DNA of 64,000 bases, taken from positions 310,001 to 374,000 of the forward strand of contig NZ_JAEHFW010000002.1 of assembly GCF_016522075.1 (NCBI RefSeq), given 5' to 3'. The stretch's first letter is position 1, and every line of letters starts with the position of its first letter. The notes under the pieces are model-generated. The model searched no databases, was not told where the DNA came from, and worked only from the letters and a program-made list of their open reading frames with translations. The position numbers and the translations under genes are program-made. Positions 24,116-33,136 of the stretch are shown here, in pieces. The stretch is from Mucilaginibacter segetis (GTDB taxonomy: Bacteria > Bacteroidota > Bacteroidia > Sphingobacteriales > Sphingobacteriaceae).

Positions 24116-25345
24116 ATGAAAAAACTAAGTATCCTTCTTTTAATTATTTGCACTGCCGTATTTGCTTCACAAGCACAAAAAAAGTTTATAACCGTCAAAG
24201 GGAAAGAAATAATAGGGCCCGACAATAAACCCTTTTTAATACGAGGAACCAATTTGGGCAACTGGCTGGTACCGGAAGGGTACATGTTCAAATTCAAAAG
24301 TGTTAATTCGCACAGGCTGATAAATGAGGCTATTTCAGAACTGATAGGTCCGGAAGAGGCTAACGTTTTCTGGCATAAATTCCAGGACAATTATATTACC
24401 GAGGCCGATATCCATTTTTTAAAAGAGTCGGGAATGAACTCTATCCGTATCCCTTTTAATTACCGCCTGTTCACTAACGAAAGCTACATGGGTGAAAATA
24501 ATCCTAACCGCGGTTTTGAATTACTTGACAGGGTAATAGGCTGGTGTAAAAAAGAGAATTTATATGTGCTTTTAGATATGCATTGCGCACCAGGTGGCCA
24601 AACCGGAGATAATATTGATGACGGTGTAGGCTATCCGTTTTTGTTCGAGAGTGCTGCCAGTCGTAAATTAACAGCCGATATATGGCGCCGTATTGCCGAT
24701 CATTATAAAAATGAAACCATTGTAATGGGTTATGATCTGCTGAATGAGCCTATCGCGCATTATTTTGATGTAAAAAAATTAAACCCTTACCTGGAACCTG
24801 TTTATAAACAAATTACAGCGGCTGTTCGGTCGGTTGATAAAAATCATATTGTTTTTATAGGCGGTGCGCAATGGGACAGCAACTTTAATGTATTCGGTGC
24901 TCCTTTCGATAGCAAAAGTGTTTACACTTTCCATAAATACTGGACGGAACCCGTGCAAAAAGTAATACAGGATTATGTTGACTTTCGTGATAAATATAAC
25001 GTACCTATTTATGTGGGTGAAACGGGAGAAAACACTGACGAGTGGGTGAAAGATTTCAGGATACTTTGCGAGAAAAACAACATCGGCTGGCATTACTGGC
25101 CGTATAAAAAACTGGATAATACGCGTGGAATAGTAACCTTTAAAGAGCCGGAGGGTTATGACTCGGTTATTGCCTATACCGAAAAACCACGTGCCAGTTT
25201 CGAGGAGATCCGCAAGGCTGCACCCGCCGACAGGGAAATGATAAAACGTGCTTTGGACGGATTTCTGGAAAATTGCAAGTTTGCCAACTGTACACCCAAT
25301 AAAGGGTATATCGAAGCCCTGGGGCTTAAAGTACCGGCTAAATAA
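24116..25345 (+). CDS. GH5-family glycosyl hydrolase (glucanase-like)
   Basis: Exported retaining glycoside hydrolase of family 5. Signal peptide 1-20 (FASQA-Q). The TIM barrel shows RGTNLGNWLVPEGYM (~43-57), RIPFNYRLF (~111-119), DMHCAPGGQ (~154-162), acid/base Glu211 in YDLLNEP and nucleophile Glu302 in VGETGE. The pattern RGTNLGNWLVPEG resembles exo-beta-1,3/1,6-glucanase-like members. A short C-terminal piece with two Cys (ENCKFANC) follows the barrel. 409 residues. It is co-transcribed with the GH16 gene and ends about 30 bases before a perfect 15-bp inverted repeat. Confidence 0.88.
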   Translation: MKKLSILLLIICTAVFASQAQKKFITVKGKEIIGPDNKPFLIRGTNLGNWLVPEGYMFKFKSVNSHRLINEAISELIGPEEANVFWHKFQDNYITEADIHFLKESGMNSIRIPFNYRLFTNESYMGENNPNRGFELLDRVIGWCKKENLYVLLDMHCAPGGQTGDNIDDGVGYPFLFESAASRKLTADIWRRIADHYKNETIVMGYDLLNEPIAHYFDVKKLNPYLEPVYKQITAAVRSVDKNHIVFIGGAQWDSNFNVFGAPFDSKSVYTFHKYWTEPVQKVIQDYVDFRDKYNVPIYVGETGENTDEWVKDFRILCEKNNIGWHYWPYKKLDNTRGIVTFKEPEGYDSVIAYTEKPRASFEEIRKAAPADREMIKRALDGFLENCKFANCTPNKGYIEALGLKVPAK

Positions 25346-25374
25346 ATGTATAAAATACCGTTAATAGGATGTAA

Positions 25375-25409
25375 TTTATAAATGCTTATCTTGCATAAGC
25401 ATTTATAAA
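25375..25409. repeat. Perfect 15-bp inverted repeat before the 7TM regulator gene
   Basis: TTTATAAATGCTTAT (25375-25389) and its exact reverse complement (25395-25409) flank a five-base spacer. It lies 30 bases after the GH5 stop and 53 bases before the 7TM-DISM start. There is no T-tract on the plus side, so it is either a hairpin that protects or ends the GH5 mRNA or a dimer operator. AT-rich, which lowers the weight a little. Confidence 0.75.
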
Positions 25410-25461
25410 CCAAAGTTCTGCCGCGCCCTTCTGTGCGCTTGCAGAAGTTTTTTAACATAGC

Positions 25462-27363
25462 ATGTATAAACTTTACTGCGGGTTGCTCTGCCTTGTTTTG
25501 TCTGCCTTTACATTAAGCAGTATAGCACAAACAGTGGTACCAGTGGCCGATACCGCCAAACAACATGTTTTCAGGTACGGTGAGATAGAGTATTTTAAAG
25601 AAGCGGGTAACACGCTGAATATTAAAACTGTAAGCAGCGCAGAATTTAATAGTAAATTCAAAAAAAATAACGAACCTACGCCGCAGCTTCGGGATGTAAA
25701 TGCTACCTATTGGTATCGTATCAGGTTAGATCAAAATACCCTTACCAAAAACAACTGGATTCTTGAGTTTTTTGATCAGACCATTGACAGCATAACCGTA
25801 TACTCGCCTACCAAAAAAAATAATTACACCACCACCCTTCTGGGTAGTAACCGTCCTTTTTCCGAAAGGTTATACAATCACAAAAACTTTAGCCTTAACC
25901 TTGATAACGACATTGACGGAATTAATACCTATTATTTTCGCATCAGGTCACATCAATCTGCCAATATCATTATTGTACTGCGTTCGGTTAGCTGGTTCAT
26001 CAGCTACGCGCTCGACGAATACTTTTGCTTTGGCATATTTTACGGTATGATCCTGGTTTTCGGCCTGTACAATTTCATGATGTTTATTGCTATGCGGCAG
26101 CGGCAGTATTTGTATTACATCGCCTATAACCTTAGCATCGGCCTTTATGAAATGTGTACCGATGGTATTGCTTATCAATACCTTTGGCAAATGGCACCTC
26201 ACTGGAACCATTATGCCTATGGCATAGCCCTGTTTTTCGCCAGCATTTTCGCTATGCTTTTCGCCCAAAGCCTGCTCAATTTAAAGGAAAATGCCCCCCG
26301 GTTTAACAGGCTGATAACGGGTTTGATAATTATACGTACCCTGTTCTTTTTACTGTGCCTTACTGTAAATAAAAATTGGTTTAGTTACAAGATCATTGAA
26401 TTTATACCATTATCAGTGGCATTTGTAAGCGGATGCTATGTTTTATACAAGGGGTATCGTCCGGCGAGATTTTTTGTAATTGGCTATAGCTTTTTATTTA
26501 TCGGTTTTATTATTAAAACGCTGATAGCGCTTAATATTTGGTGGCTGCCGGTTACCGCACTTAATTTTTACAGCTTAAGCTTTTGTTTTATCATGGAAAT
26601 GCTGTTCATCACCTTTGCCATTGGCGACAGGGTGCGATTGCTGAAACGCGACAAAGATCAAACGCAGCAACGCATGATCAAACAGTTACAGCAAAACGAG
26701 GAGTTGAAGGATCTGCTGAACAAAAACCTGGAAGAGCAGGTTGCCGAACGCACTAAAGAGCTGGTGGAAAAAAACTCGCTCATTGAGTCGCAAAATGACG
26801 AATTGTTATCGGTAAATACGTTATTACAACAACAGGCTGAAGAGATATCCCGCATGAATGTATTGCTGGAGAAAGACAACCTATCCTTGCATAATGATAT
26901 TGAGAAAGTAACATACGACAGGGTAATGTCTGCCGAGGTGGATTTTGAGGAGTTCAGTAAAATATACCCGGATAACGAAACCTGCTTTAAATTCCTGTCC
27001 GATCTGAAATGGGAAAAAGGTTATGCCTGTAAGAAATGCGGGAACACTAATTACAGCAGCGGCCATTTGCCTTACAGCCGCCGTTGTTCTAAATGCGGAT
27101 ACGAAGAGTCAGTTATTGCCTATACTATTTTACATGGCACGCGAATACCTATTAATAAAGCTTTCTACATGATATTTTTAATGTACTCCACTAAAGGGAA
27201 AATATCATCGCACAAACTGTCAGAAATACTATCTATAAGGCAAAGTACCTGCTGGTCGTACACTTCACGTATAAAAAAAGCGATGGAAAGCCGTAAAAAA
27301 GAGATCAAAAACGCAGGCAGTAAAGGTTGGAGTAAATTGGTTATTGAGAATAACACCGACTAA
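25462..27363 (+). CDS. 7TM-DISM membrane sensor fused to IS1595-type transposase zinc ribbon and helix-turn-helix
   Basis: A 633-residue membrane protein with sensor-like and DNA-binding parts. Signal peptide 1-22. Periplasmic 7TMR-DISMED2-like beta-sandwich ~30-170. Seven hydrophobic helices ~180-390 (7TMR-DISM_7TM). A long coiled coil ~395-480 follows, as in histidine kinases or adenylate cyclases of this class, but no kinase follows. Instead ~495-615 matches the N-terminal part of IS1595/ISXO2 transposases: zinc ribbon Cys523-x2-Cys526 and Cys542-x2-Cys545, then the LHGTRIPINKAFYMIFLM segment and a helix-turn-helix-like part ending SYTSRIKKAMES. The DDE catalytic domain is absent. It may be a membrane-tethered transcription regulator of the flanking glycoside hydrolase genes (inference). 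No frameshift in the junction. Confidence 0.85.
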   Translation: MYKLYCGLLCLVLSAFTLSSIAQTVVPVADTAKQHVFRYGEIEYFKEAGNTLNIKTVSSAEFNSKFKKNNEPTPQLRDVNATYWYRIRLDQNTLTKNNWILEFFDQTIDSITVYSPTKKNNYTTTLLGSNRPFSERLYNHKNFSLNLDNDIDGINTYYFRIRSHQSANIIIVLRSVSWFISYALDEYFCFGIFYGMILVFGLYNFMMFIAMRQRQYLYYIAYNLSIGLYEMCTDGIAYQYLWQMAPHWNHYAYGIALFFASIFAMLFAQSLLNLKENAPRFNRLITGLIIIRTLFFLLCLTVNKNWFSYKIIEFIPLSVAFVSGCYVLYKGYRPARFFVIGYSFLFIGFIIKTLIALNIWWLPVTALNFYSLSFCFIMEMLFITFAIGDRVRLLKRDKDQTQQRMIKQLQQNEELKDLLNKNLEEQVAERTKELVEKNSLIESQNDELLSVNTLLQQQAEEISRMNVLLEKDNLSLHNDIEKVTYDRVMSAEVDFEEFSKIYPDNETCFKFLSDLKWEKGYACKKCGNTNYSSGHLPYSRRCSKCGYEESVIAYTILHGTRIPINKAFYMIFLMYSTKGKISSHKLSEILSIRQSTCWSYTSRIKKAMESRKKEIKNAGSKGWSKLVIENNTD

Positions 27364-27458
27364 ACACACCCGTTACTTACTGCCATTTACATTTAAGCTT
27401 GTATATTGTAATTGCCTATAGTGTGATATTCTCAACACCTATTTTTTTTAAAAATTAA

Positions 27459-27563
27459 CTGTGAATTAAGCGTATCACAACTATTTTTTAAATTTCTTAA
27501 AATCCGTTTTAACGTCCCTTAAAGCGGTTTGCTGTATTTTTTGCCTGTGAAGCAAGCGTATCA
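27459..27563 (+). repeat. Two 19-bp direct repeats upstream of the GH30 promoter
   Basis: CTGTGAATTAAGCGTATCA (27459-27477) and CTGTGAAGCAAGCGTATCA (27545-27563) are identical at 17 of 19 positions and 86 bases apart (about eight helical turns). The second ends 46 bases before the -33 box. The layout is that of an activator binding twice upstream of a promoter. Confidence 0.6.
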
Positions 27564-27609
27564 AATAAATTATAATCAATTAATTATCAATTGTTTATGA
27601 AACTTTTTA

Positions 27610-27642
27610 TTTGATTGTAACGTAAAAATTACTTTAAATTTG
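27610..27642 (+). promoter_or_regulatory. Promoter of the GH30-GH16 operon
   Basis: TTTG (27610-27613), 21 bases, TAAATTTG (27635-27642): a full match to the Bacteroidota -33/-7 consensus. Predicted leader of about 160 bases before the GH30 ATG. Confidence 0.6.
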
Positions 27643-27809
27643 TACCACCAATATAAACCGGCATCTGCCTGCCATACGAAAAACTAATTACAAAAGCCCC
27701 ATTGCTCAACAGCAGTGCTAGCCTTTTAATTTAAATGGCAGTTAATGCTGATCTTATATTCTACTATGCCTATAGATATGCAACCAACTACAAAATCAAA
27801 TAAACAATT

Positions 27810-29681
27810 ATGAAAATCAGTTACAAATTAAAATTGCTGGCGGCTATTATTGCAATACCCGCATTGCTGATGTACGCCTGCAAAAAGGATGTCGGCGGAC
27901 AAACTGCTATAAATGCTGCTGGCGGCACCCCAGCACGCGCCGCCAACGAAGTGGTAAATGCCTGGTTAACCACCTCTAATAAATCAAGTTTGCTGGCACA
28001 AAGCAGCTTTAATTTTGCCGCGGATGCAGGAACCAACTCCACTACAATTACCGTAGATGAAAACACAACTTACCAGGGTATTGATGGTTTTGGTTTTACA
28101 CTTACCGGGGGCAGCGCCGGATTGCTTAACGGATTAGGAGGCAATCAAACCAATGTACTGAATGAGCTGTTCGGAACCGGAAACGGCCAAATCGGTATCA
28201 GTTACCTGCGCATAAGTATAGGAGCATCCGATCTGAGTTCATCAGATTTTACATACAACCAAACCGCCGGAGATGTTAATATGAATAATTTTAGCCTGGC
28301 GCCTGAGATGCAGGACATGATCCCTATTCTGAAAAAGATTATTGCCATTAATCCTACCATAAAAATATTAGCCACCCCATGGACGGCTCCTACATGGATG
28401 AAAGTAAATACTACCGGGAATAAAGGGTATACAGGCGGAAGTCTTAACACTGCCTATTACGATGCTTATGCCCGGTATATTGTAAAATATATACAAGCCA
28501 TGCAGGCGCAAGGCATAACCATTGATGCAATAACTCCTCAAAACGAACCTCTTAATCCATACAACAACCCAAGTATGGTGATGCAGGCTAATGAGCAGGT
28601 AACGTTTATTAATAACAACTTAGGGCCGCAGCTGCATAACGCGGGTCTGAACACCAAAATAATAGCGTATGATCATAATGCCGATGTACCAAGTTACGCT
28701 ACAACGGTTTTAGCAGGTGCCGGCCAATATGTTGACGGTTCAGCATTTCACTTATACGCAGGGGATATAAGCGCGTTAGCAGGTGTACATAACGCTTATC
28801 CTAACAAGAACGTTTACTTTACAGAGCAATGGGTTGGCGCGCCAAGTAATTTTGGCGGCGATCTTTCGTGGCATGTAAACAACCTGATTATAGGGGCAAC
28901 CCGCAACTGGAGCCGTAACGTGCTGGAATGGAACCTTGCATCAGATCCGAACAATTACCCGCATACTAACGGAGGCTGCAGCAACTGTTTAGGAGGTATA
29001 ACCGTAAGTGGCACCTCAATAACCCGTAATGTAGGTTATTACATTATTGCCCACGCCTCTAAATTTGTAAGACCGGGCGCTGTACGTATAGCCTCTAATG
29101 TGGCAGGCAATATCCAAAATGTGGCCTTTAAGAACAGTGATGGCTCTAAAGTAGTTATCGCGCTGAATACCGGCAGCAGTTCAGTAAGCTTTAAGCTAAA
29201 ATGGGGTGCCGAATCCTTTACCTATAGCCTGGCAGCGGGCGCAGTGGTAACCTTTAAATGGTCGGGTACGCAATCAAGCGGTAGCGGCGGTAGTTCCGGT
29301 GCTCCAATCGGGCAAACTATTACATTAAAAGGTTTCAACAACCAATATGTATCATCGGAGAATGGCACGCAACCCATGAATTGCAACCGCGCTACGGCAC
29401 AGGGCTGGGAACAGTTCACTGTAGTTGATGCCGGCGGCGGCAAAATAGCACTGCAAAGTCAGGGAAAGTATGTATCATCAGAAAACGGAACACAAGCCAT
29501 TACCTGCAATCGCACCAGTATTGGCGACTGGGAAAAATTCGACTGGGTGCCTACGTCTGACGGAAAGGTAACCTTCAGAGGAAACAACGGGAAATTCATC
29601 TCGAGCGAGAATGGAACGCAACCCATGACCTGTACACGGGCGTCCGCTTCCGGCTGGGAAGCATTTGGCGTAAACCAATGA
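27810..29681 (+). CDS. GH30 glycosidase (beta-1,6-glucanase-like) lipoprotein with C-terminal fascin-like trefoil
   Basis: Predicted surface or exported enzyme, probably endo-beta-1,6-glucanase. The lipoprotein signal ends at Cys24 (LLMYAC-KKD); the Lys-Lys-Asp after Cys resembles the surface-export signal of Bacteroidota lipoproteins. GH30 catalytic part ~70-485: [26 protein letters not shown], acid/base Glu246 in TPQNEP, nucleophile Glu339 in YFTEQWVG. A Gly/Ser linker (~489-497) leads to a fascin-type beta-trefoil of three ENGTQ repeats (~500-623). That trefoil is almost identical to the one on the next gene. 623 residues. First gene of a two-gene operon with the trefoil GH16; together they suit beta-1,3/1,6-glucan such as laminarin or fungal wall. 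Confidence 0.9.
   Translation: MKISYKLKLLAAIIAIPALLMYACKKDVGGQTAINAAGGTPARAANEVVNAWLTTSNKSSLLAQSSFNFAADAGTNSTTITVDENTTYQGIDGFGFTLTGGSAGLLNGLGGNQTNVLNELFGTGNGQIGISYLRISIGASDLSSSDFTYNQTAGDVNMNNFSLAPEMQDMIPILKKIIAINPTIKILATPWTAPTWMKVNTTGNKGYTGGSLNTAYYDAYARYIVKYIQAMQAQGITIDAITPQNEPLNPYNNPSMVMQANEQVTFINNNLGPQLHNAGLNTKIIAYDHNADVPSYATTVLAGAGQYVDGSAFHLYAGDISALAGVHNAYPNKNVYFTEQWVGAPSNFGGDLSWHVNNLIIGATRNWSRNVLEWNLASDPNNYPHTNGGCSNCLGGITVSGTSITRNVGYYIIAHASKFVRPGAVRIASNVAGNIQNVAFKNSDGSKVVIALNTGSSSVSFKLKWGAESFTYSLAAGAVVTFKWSGTQSSGSGGSSGAPIGQTITLKGFNNQYVSSENGTQPMNCNRATAQGWEQFTVVDAGGGKIALQSQGKYVSSENGTQAITCNRTSIGDWEKFDWVPTSDGKVTFRGNNGKFISSENGTQPMTCTRASASGWEAFGVNQ
29307..29678 (+). repeat. Fascin-like trefoil segment, copy 1 (GH30)
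   Basis: 124 codons encoding the C-terminal trefoil. Same length as copy 2 at 30585-30956; the two protein segments differ at only 9 of 124 positions by direct comparison, and the DNA is close to identical over long stretches. Points to recent duplication or gene conversion. Confidence 0.9.
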
Positions 29682-29723
29682 TCACTATAAAACCAATCAA
29701 ATACTAACTATAAATCAATTATT

Positions 29724-30959
29724 ATGAAAAAGCAATTCTTTAACTTTCTGAAAAGCGCCGGAATAGTGCTGGTGCTTGTCTCCTTGGCGCTCTCTTGTAA
29801 AAAGGATGTGGGGCAATCGGCTGCGGAACAGGTGAAGGTTTCATCTGCCACAGAAAACAGCACCACGCCAAGAGCGGCCACGCTGGTTTGGTCTGATGAG
29901 TTTAATGGCAGCAGCGTTGATGGTTCCAAATGGAACATTGATAATGGCAACCCAAATGTGAATAACGAGAAAGAGTATTATTCATCAGGCAATGTGGCCG
30001 TAACAGGTGGAAATTTGGTTATTACCGCAAAAAACCAGAGCATGGGCGGGCAGCCTTACACTTCGGGTAAATTAACCACTTCGGGTAAATATTCGGTAAA
30101 ATATGGCCGTATCGAGGCCCGTATAAAACTTCCGGCCTTCCAGGGAAGCTGGCCCGCTTTCTGGATGTTGGGCAATAATATCGGATCAGTAGGCTGGCCA
30201 CAGTGCGGTGAGATAGATATTATGGAACAAACTAACACCAGCAATACTATTTTGGGTACAATGCACTGGAATGCTAACGGGCATGTTTATTATGGCAACA
30301 GTACTACCGTGGGCAGTGTACAGGATTACCATGTGTACGCCGTGGAGTGGGATGATAGCAGTATACGTTGGTATGTAGACGGTAACCTTTTCAACACCGG
30401 CAATATTGCTAATAATATTAATAATACCGAGGAATTTCATTTACCGTTCTTCCTGATACTGAACCTTGCAGTTGGTGGCGATCTGCCGGGCAATACCATT
30501 AACAACGGCGCGTTACCTGCAAGCATGTATGTGGACTATGTGAGGGTCTACTCATTATCGGGCGGTTCAACTTCCAATCCGCCTATCGGCCAAACCGTGA
30601 CCTTAAAAGGTTTTAACGGAAAGTATGTATCATCAGAGAATGGCACGCAAGCTATGACCTGTACACGGGCTACCGCGCAGGGTTGGGAACAGTTCACTGT
30701 AGTTGATGCCGGCGGTGGCAAAATAGCACTGCAAAGCCAGGGCAAATATGTATCATCAGAAAACGGAACACAGGCTATTACCTGTAACCGAACCAGCATT
30801 GGCGACTGGGAAAAATTCGACTGGGTGCCTACGTCTGACGGGAAGGTAACCTTCAGAGGAAATAATGGGAAATTCATCTCGAGCGAGAACGGCACACAGG
30901 CTATGACCTGTACACGGGCGACCGCATCAGGGTGGGAAGCATTTGGTATTAACCAATAA
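29724..30959 (+). CDS. GH16 beta-glucanase lipoprotein with C-terminal fascin-like trefoil
   Basis: Second GH16 enzyme of the island. The lipoprotein signal ends at Cys25 ([10 protein letters not shown]). GH16 domain ~52-280: WSDEFNG (56-62), WPAFWMLG (143-150) and GEIDIMEQ with nucleophile Glu163 and acid/base Glu168. After the linker SGGSTSNPP comes the fascin-type beta-trefoil (~288-411), three repeats each with a GKYVSSENG-like motif; it probably holds insoluble glucan. 411 residues. Separated from GH30 by 42 bases and followed by a strong terminator. Confidence 0.92.
   Translation: MKKQFFNFLKSAGIVLVLVSLALSCKKDVGQSAAEQVKVSSATENSTTPRAATLVWSDEFNGSSVDGSKWNIDNGNPNVNNEKEYYSSGNVAVTGGNLVITAKNQSMGGQPYTSGKLTTSGKYSVKYGRIEARIKLPAFQGSWPAFWMLGNNIGSVGWPQCGEIDIMEQTNTSNTILGTMHWNANGHVYYGNSTTVGSVQDYHVYAVEWDDSSIRWYVDGNLFNTGNIANNINNTEEFHLPFFLILNLAVGGDLPGNTINNGALPASMYVDYVRVYSLSGGSTSNPPIGQTVTLKGFNGKYVSSENGTQAMTCTRATAQGWEQFTVVDAGGGKIALQSQGKYVSSENGTQAITCNRTSIGDWEKFDWVPTSDGKVTFRGNNGKFISSENGTQAMTCTRATASGWEAFGINQ
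30585..30956 (+). repeat. Fascin-like trefoil segment, copy 2 (GH16)
   Basis: Partner of 29307-29678: same 372-base length, reading frame and end point relative to the stop codon. A more diverged third copy encodes the N-terminal trefoil of the GH26 protein at 6.0-6.5 kb on the minus strand. Confidence 0.9.
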
Positions 30960-30975
30960 AAAATACTTATTTTTA

Positions 30976-31007
30976 AGCCTGCCCTTAAACCGGGGCAGGC
31001 TTTTTTT
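30976..31007 (+). terminator. Rho-independent terminator of the GH30-GH16 operon
   Basis: AGCCTGCCC (30976-30984) pairs perfectly with GGGCAGGCT (30993-31001), eight-base loop, then seven T. It lies 17 bases after the GH16 stop. Confidence 0.9.
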
Positions 31008-31017
31008 ATTTACCTGA

Positions 31018-31908
31018 ATGAAAAGACCAATTATTATTTGCCTTGGTATTTTATTAAATGCCGGACTGTTATTTGCCCAGGCAATTCAAAAAAAAGTGCA
31101 GTTAAACCTTTCTACAGGCTATCAGCAACAGGATTTGAAATGGTCAATAGCTGGAAACCAAGCGGGGCAAAATCCTAATATCTACTCTGAACTGCAATGG
31201 AAAAAAGTGGGCGGGCAATTAATAGCAGGCGAACTGCAATGGAACTTTTATAAAAAACTATCCTTAACAGCTGGCTTTTCGCATGTTTATATCGGTTCGG
31301 GTACGGTATCTGATAATGATTACAATGGCGACAACCGCACCAACCGCGTATACAGTGAATTGTTTAATGCGGATAAAGGTTTTACCCGGTCATGGTCGGC
31401 AGGAGTGGGATATATGATATTTAATACGCAAAATTTTAGTTTAATCCCTTATGCCGGATATGGTACCAATAAACAATCTTTATTTTTACTTGATCGCTCG
31501 GGAGATTTTCCGGATCTGAACAGCACTTATAATACAGATTGGAAAGGGCCTTTCCTGAAAGCTACCGCTACAGCCAAACTTGCTGCTCGCTTAAAGCTGA
31601 CCGCTGATATTACCTACAACCAGGCCGATTATAAATCGAAAGCCGACTGGAATCTTATACAAACATTTCAGCACCCGGTGAGCTATCGGCACACCGCTAA
31701 AGGTTATGGTATTACTGCCAACGCGGGCTTAGGATATGCTATTTCCCGCAATATAGGCATGCACTTATCCGGAGGTTATTTTAGCTGGCAAACAGGCAAG
31801 GGGGTAGATGAGTTATTCCTGGCATCCGGCGGATCTGAAAAAACGCAGTTAAATGGCGTGGATCACAGCGGTTACAGGGTTGCCCTTGGAGTAGAACTGG
31901 GCTACTAA
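31018..31908 (+). CDS. Outer-membrane beta-barrel protein, omptin/Protochlamydia-OMP-like
   Basis: Exported protein of 296 residues. Signal peptide ~1-20 (GLLFAQ). The mature chain alternates aromatic and polar residues with repeated turns and ends in Tyr (VALGVELGY), typical of outer-membrane barrels. Segments VQLNLSTGYQQQDLKWSI and YSELQWKKVGG near the N-terminus recall the Protochlamydia outer-membrane protein/omptin-like families; the omptin catalytic residues could not be placed, so protease activity is not claimed. It starts 11 bases after the GH16 terminator, so it probably has its own promoter or depends on read-through. Confidence 0.6.
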   Translation: MKRPIIICLGILLNAGLLFAQAIQKKVQLNLSTGYQQQDLKWSIAGNQAGQNPNIYSELQWKKVGGQLIAGELQWNFYKKLSLTAGFSHVYIGSGTVSDNDYNGDNRTNRVYSELFNADKGFTRSWSAGVGYMIFNTQNFSLIPYAGYGTNKQSLFLLDRSGDFPDLNSTYNTDWKGPFLKATATAKLAARLKLTADITYNQADYKSKADWNLIQTFQHPVSYRHTAKGYGITANAGLGYAISRNIGMHLSGGYFSWQTGKGVDELFLASGGSEKTQLNGVDHSGYRVALGVELGY

Positions 31909-31916
31909 CAAAAAAT

Positions 31917-31951
31917 AGCGCTGACATATGGTTTATCCCACATATCAGCGC
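31917..31951 (-). terminator. Terminator of the SPFH gene
   Basis: GCGCTGA (31918-31924) pairs with a TCAGCGC (31945-31951) arm, extended by ATATG/CATAT with a bulge. On the minus strand the stem is followed by TATTTTTT. Lies between two converging genes. Confidence 0.6.
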
Positions 31952-31967
31952 ATATTTAAATTTTCTT

Positions 31968-32870
31968 TTACTTATCGCTTAGCATTACAGGCGTTTTGCT
32001 GTTACCCATAATAATAACCTTTGCATTTTGTGATAACGCGATCTCTTTTTGAGCCTTAATAGCCTCGTACTGCAATTGCTTATCAGACAAGCCTGTTGAA
32101 AGTATTTTTTGATAATCGGCTATACCTTGTGCCTCTACGCGTTTACGATCAGCTTCCTGACGTTCCTTTTGCAAAACGAACTGCATTTTTTGAGCATCCT
32201 GTTCGGCTTGTATCTTTGATTCAATGCTCGCCCTTACTGATGCGGGTAGGGATATGTTACGCACCAATATTTGCTGTAGCTCCAGCCCTCTTTTAGCAAA
32301 GCTTTTTGATATGGTACTGGTAATTTTATCCTGAAACTCCTGCCTCTTAGTAGAATAAAGGTCAACAGCCGGATAAGCTACAGCATTATCACGAATTGCT
32401 GTGCGCGATACGGTACGTACAATTTTATCTACGTAGTCCATGCCAATGTTCTGTAATATAAACGGAGCCTTTTGCGGATCAACCTTATACAGAACGGAAA
32501 GATCAACAGTAACTTCCAAACCATCGGAGGATAATATCCTGATAGCGTCATCGCCCTGTACTTCGCCTTCACTTTGTACAGCGCTCATGGTATAGTTTTG
32601 TGTTTGTACATTAAACAGGGTAATATCAACCATAGGGTTAATAACGTGAAGGCCGCTTTCCAAAACATTGTTTTGTACTTTACCAAACAGCACCTGTACG
32701 CCAACCTTACCAGGATCTATCACCTTAATAGTAGAAAATAACAAGCCGAGTACAACCACCACTATACCTACCGAGGTAACTATTCCACCAAAACGATTAC
32801 CCGGTTCAGGTGAACGTTTTACCATTATCCCGACAATAAATACGATAATACCAATAATTGCTATAAACAT
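31968..32870 (-). CDS. SPFH/Band-7 (prohibitin-like) membrane protein
   Basis: Membrane scaffold protein of the prohibitin/HflK-HflC type that forms large ring assemblies and often modulates membrane proteases. Two N-terminal hydrophobic helices (~2-18 and ~28-46), then the SPFH domain (~47-215; DPGKVGVQVLFGKV, HVINPMVDITLFN), then a coiled coil rich in Lys/Glu/Gln (ESKIQAEQDAQKMQF onward, ~213-270). 300 residues. Transcribed on its own, with a small membrane protein and rhodanese gene upstream on the same strand. Client unknown. Confidence 0.88.
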   Translation of the reverse strand: MFIAIIGIIVFIVGIMVKRSPEPGNRFGGIVTSVGIVVVVLGLLFSTIKVIDPGKVGVQVLFGKVQNNVLESGLHVINPMVDITLFNVQTQNYTMSAVQSEGEVQGDDAIRILSSDGLEVTVDLSVLYKVDPQKAPFILQNIGMDYVDKIVRTVSRTAIRDNAVAYPAVDLYSTKRQEFQDKITSTISKSFAKRGLELQQILVRNISLPASVRASIESKIQAEQDAQKMQFVLQKERQEADRKRVEAQGIADYQKILSTGLSDKQLQYEAIKAQKEIALSQNAKVIIMGNSKTPVMLSDK

Positions 32871-32941
32871 GTTAGTAAGTGTTAATTTTATTATTAGAGT
32901 AACATATCCGGCAATTATTACTAAAAATCGGCAAAAATCGA

Positions 32942-33130
32942 CTATTTCGGTTTCTGAGTTTCCTTAACCTGTTTTATCAGCTTAATTTTTAGTACAACCA
33001 AAATGGCACCTGCAAACAACGCGGCCAGCAAAAACTCATAGCGTGCATGCTCAAAACCCCAATATGCAGTTAGCATACAAAAGAAAATGGCCAGATTATA
33101 AAACACATTAAGCGCTAGCTTTTTACCCAT
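32942..33130 (-). CDS. Small two-helix membrane protein, unknown function
   Basis: 62 residues. Two hydrophobic helices (~9-24 and ~32-49) with a basic tail (KIKLIKQVKETQKPK). It starts six bases after the rhodanese stop, which supports it as a real co-transcribed gene. I recognise only a resemblance to short DUF-type membrane proteins (DUF6358-like) of Sphingobacteriaceae and propose no function. Confidence 0.7.
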   Translation of the reverse strand: MGKKLALNVFYNLAIFFCMLTAYWGFEHARYEFLLAALFAGAILVVLKIKLIKQVKETQKPK

Positions 33131-33136
33131 AATTAA

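Larger units (their letters stand above)
27364..27809. other. 446-bp AT-rich regulatory gap before GH30
   Basis: No gene is seen on either strand. The gap holds two 19-bp near-identical direct repeats and one well-formed promoter (listed separately) and a 160-base leader before the GH30 start. It is the longest gap in the window. Confidence 0.7.

Noticed and set aside
27000-27340. Remnant of an IS1595 insertion sequence
   Set aside because: The transposase-like part is in frame with the receptor, lacks a DDE domain and no terminal inverted repeats or target duplications were seen, so a fusion protein is the better reading.
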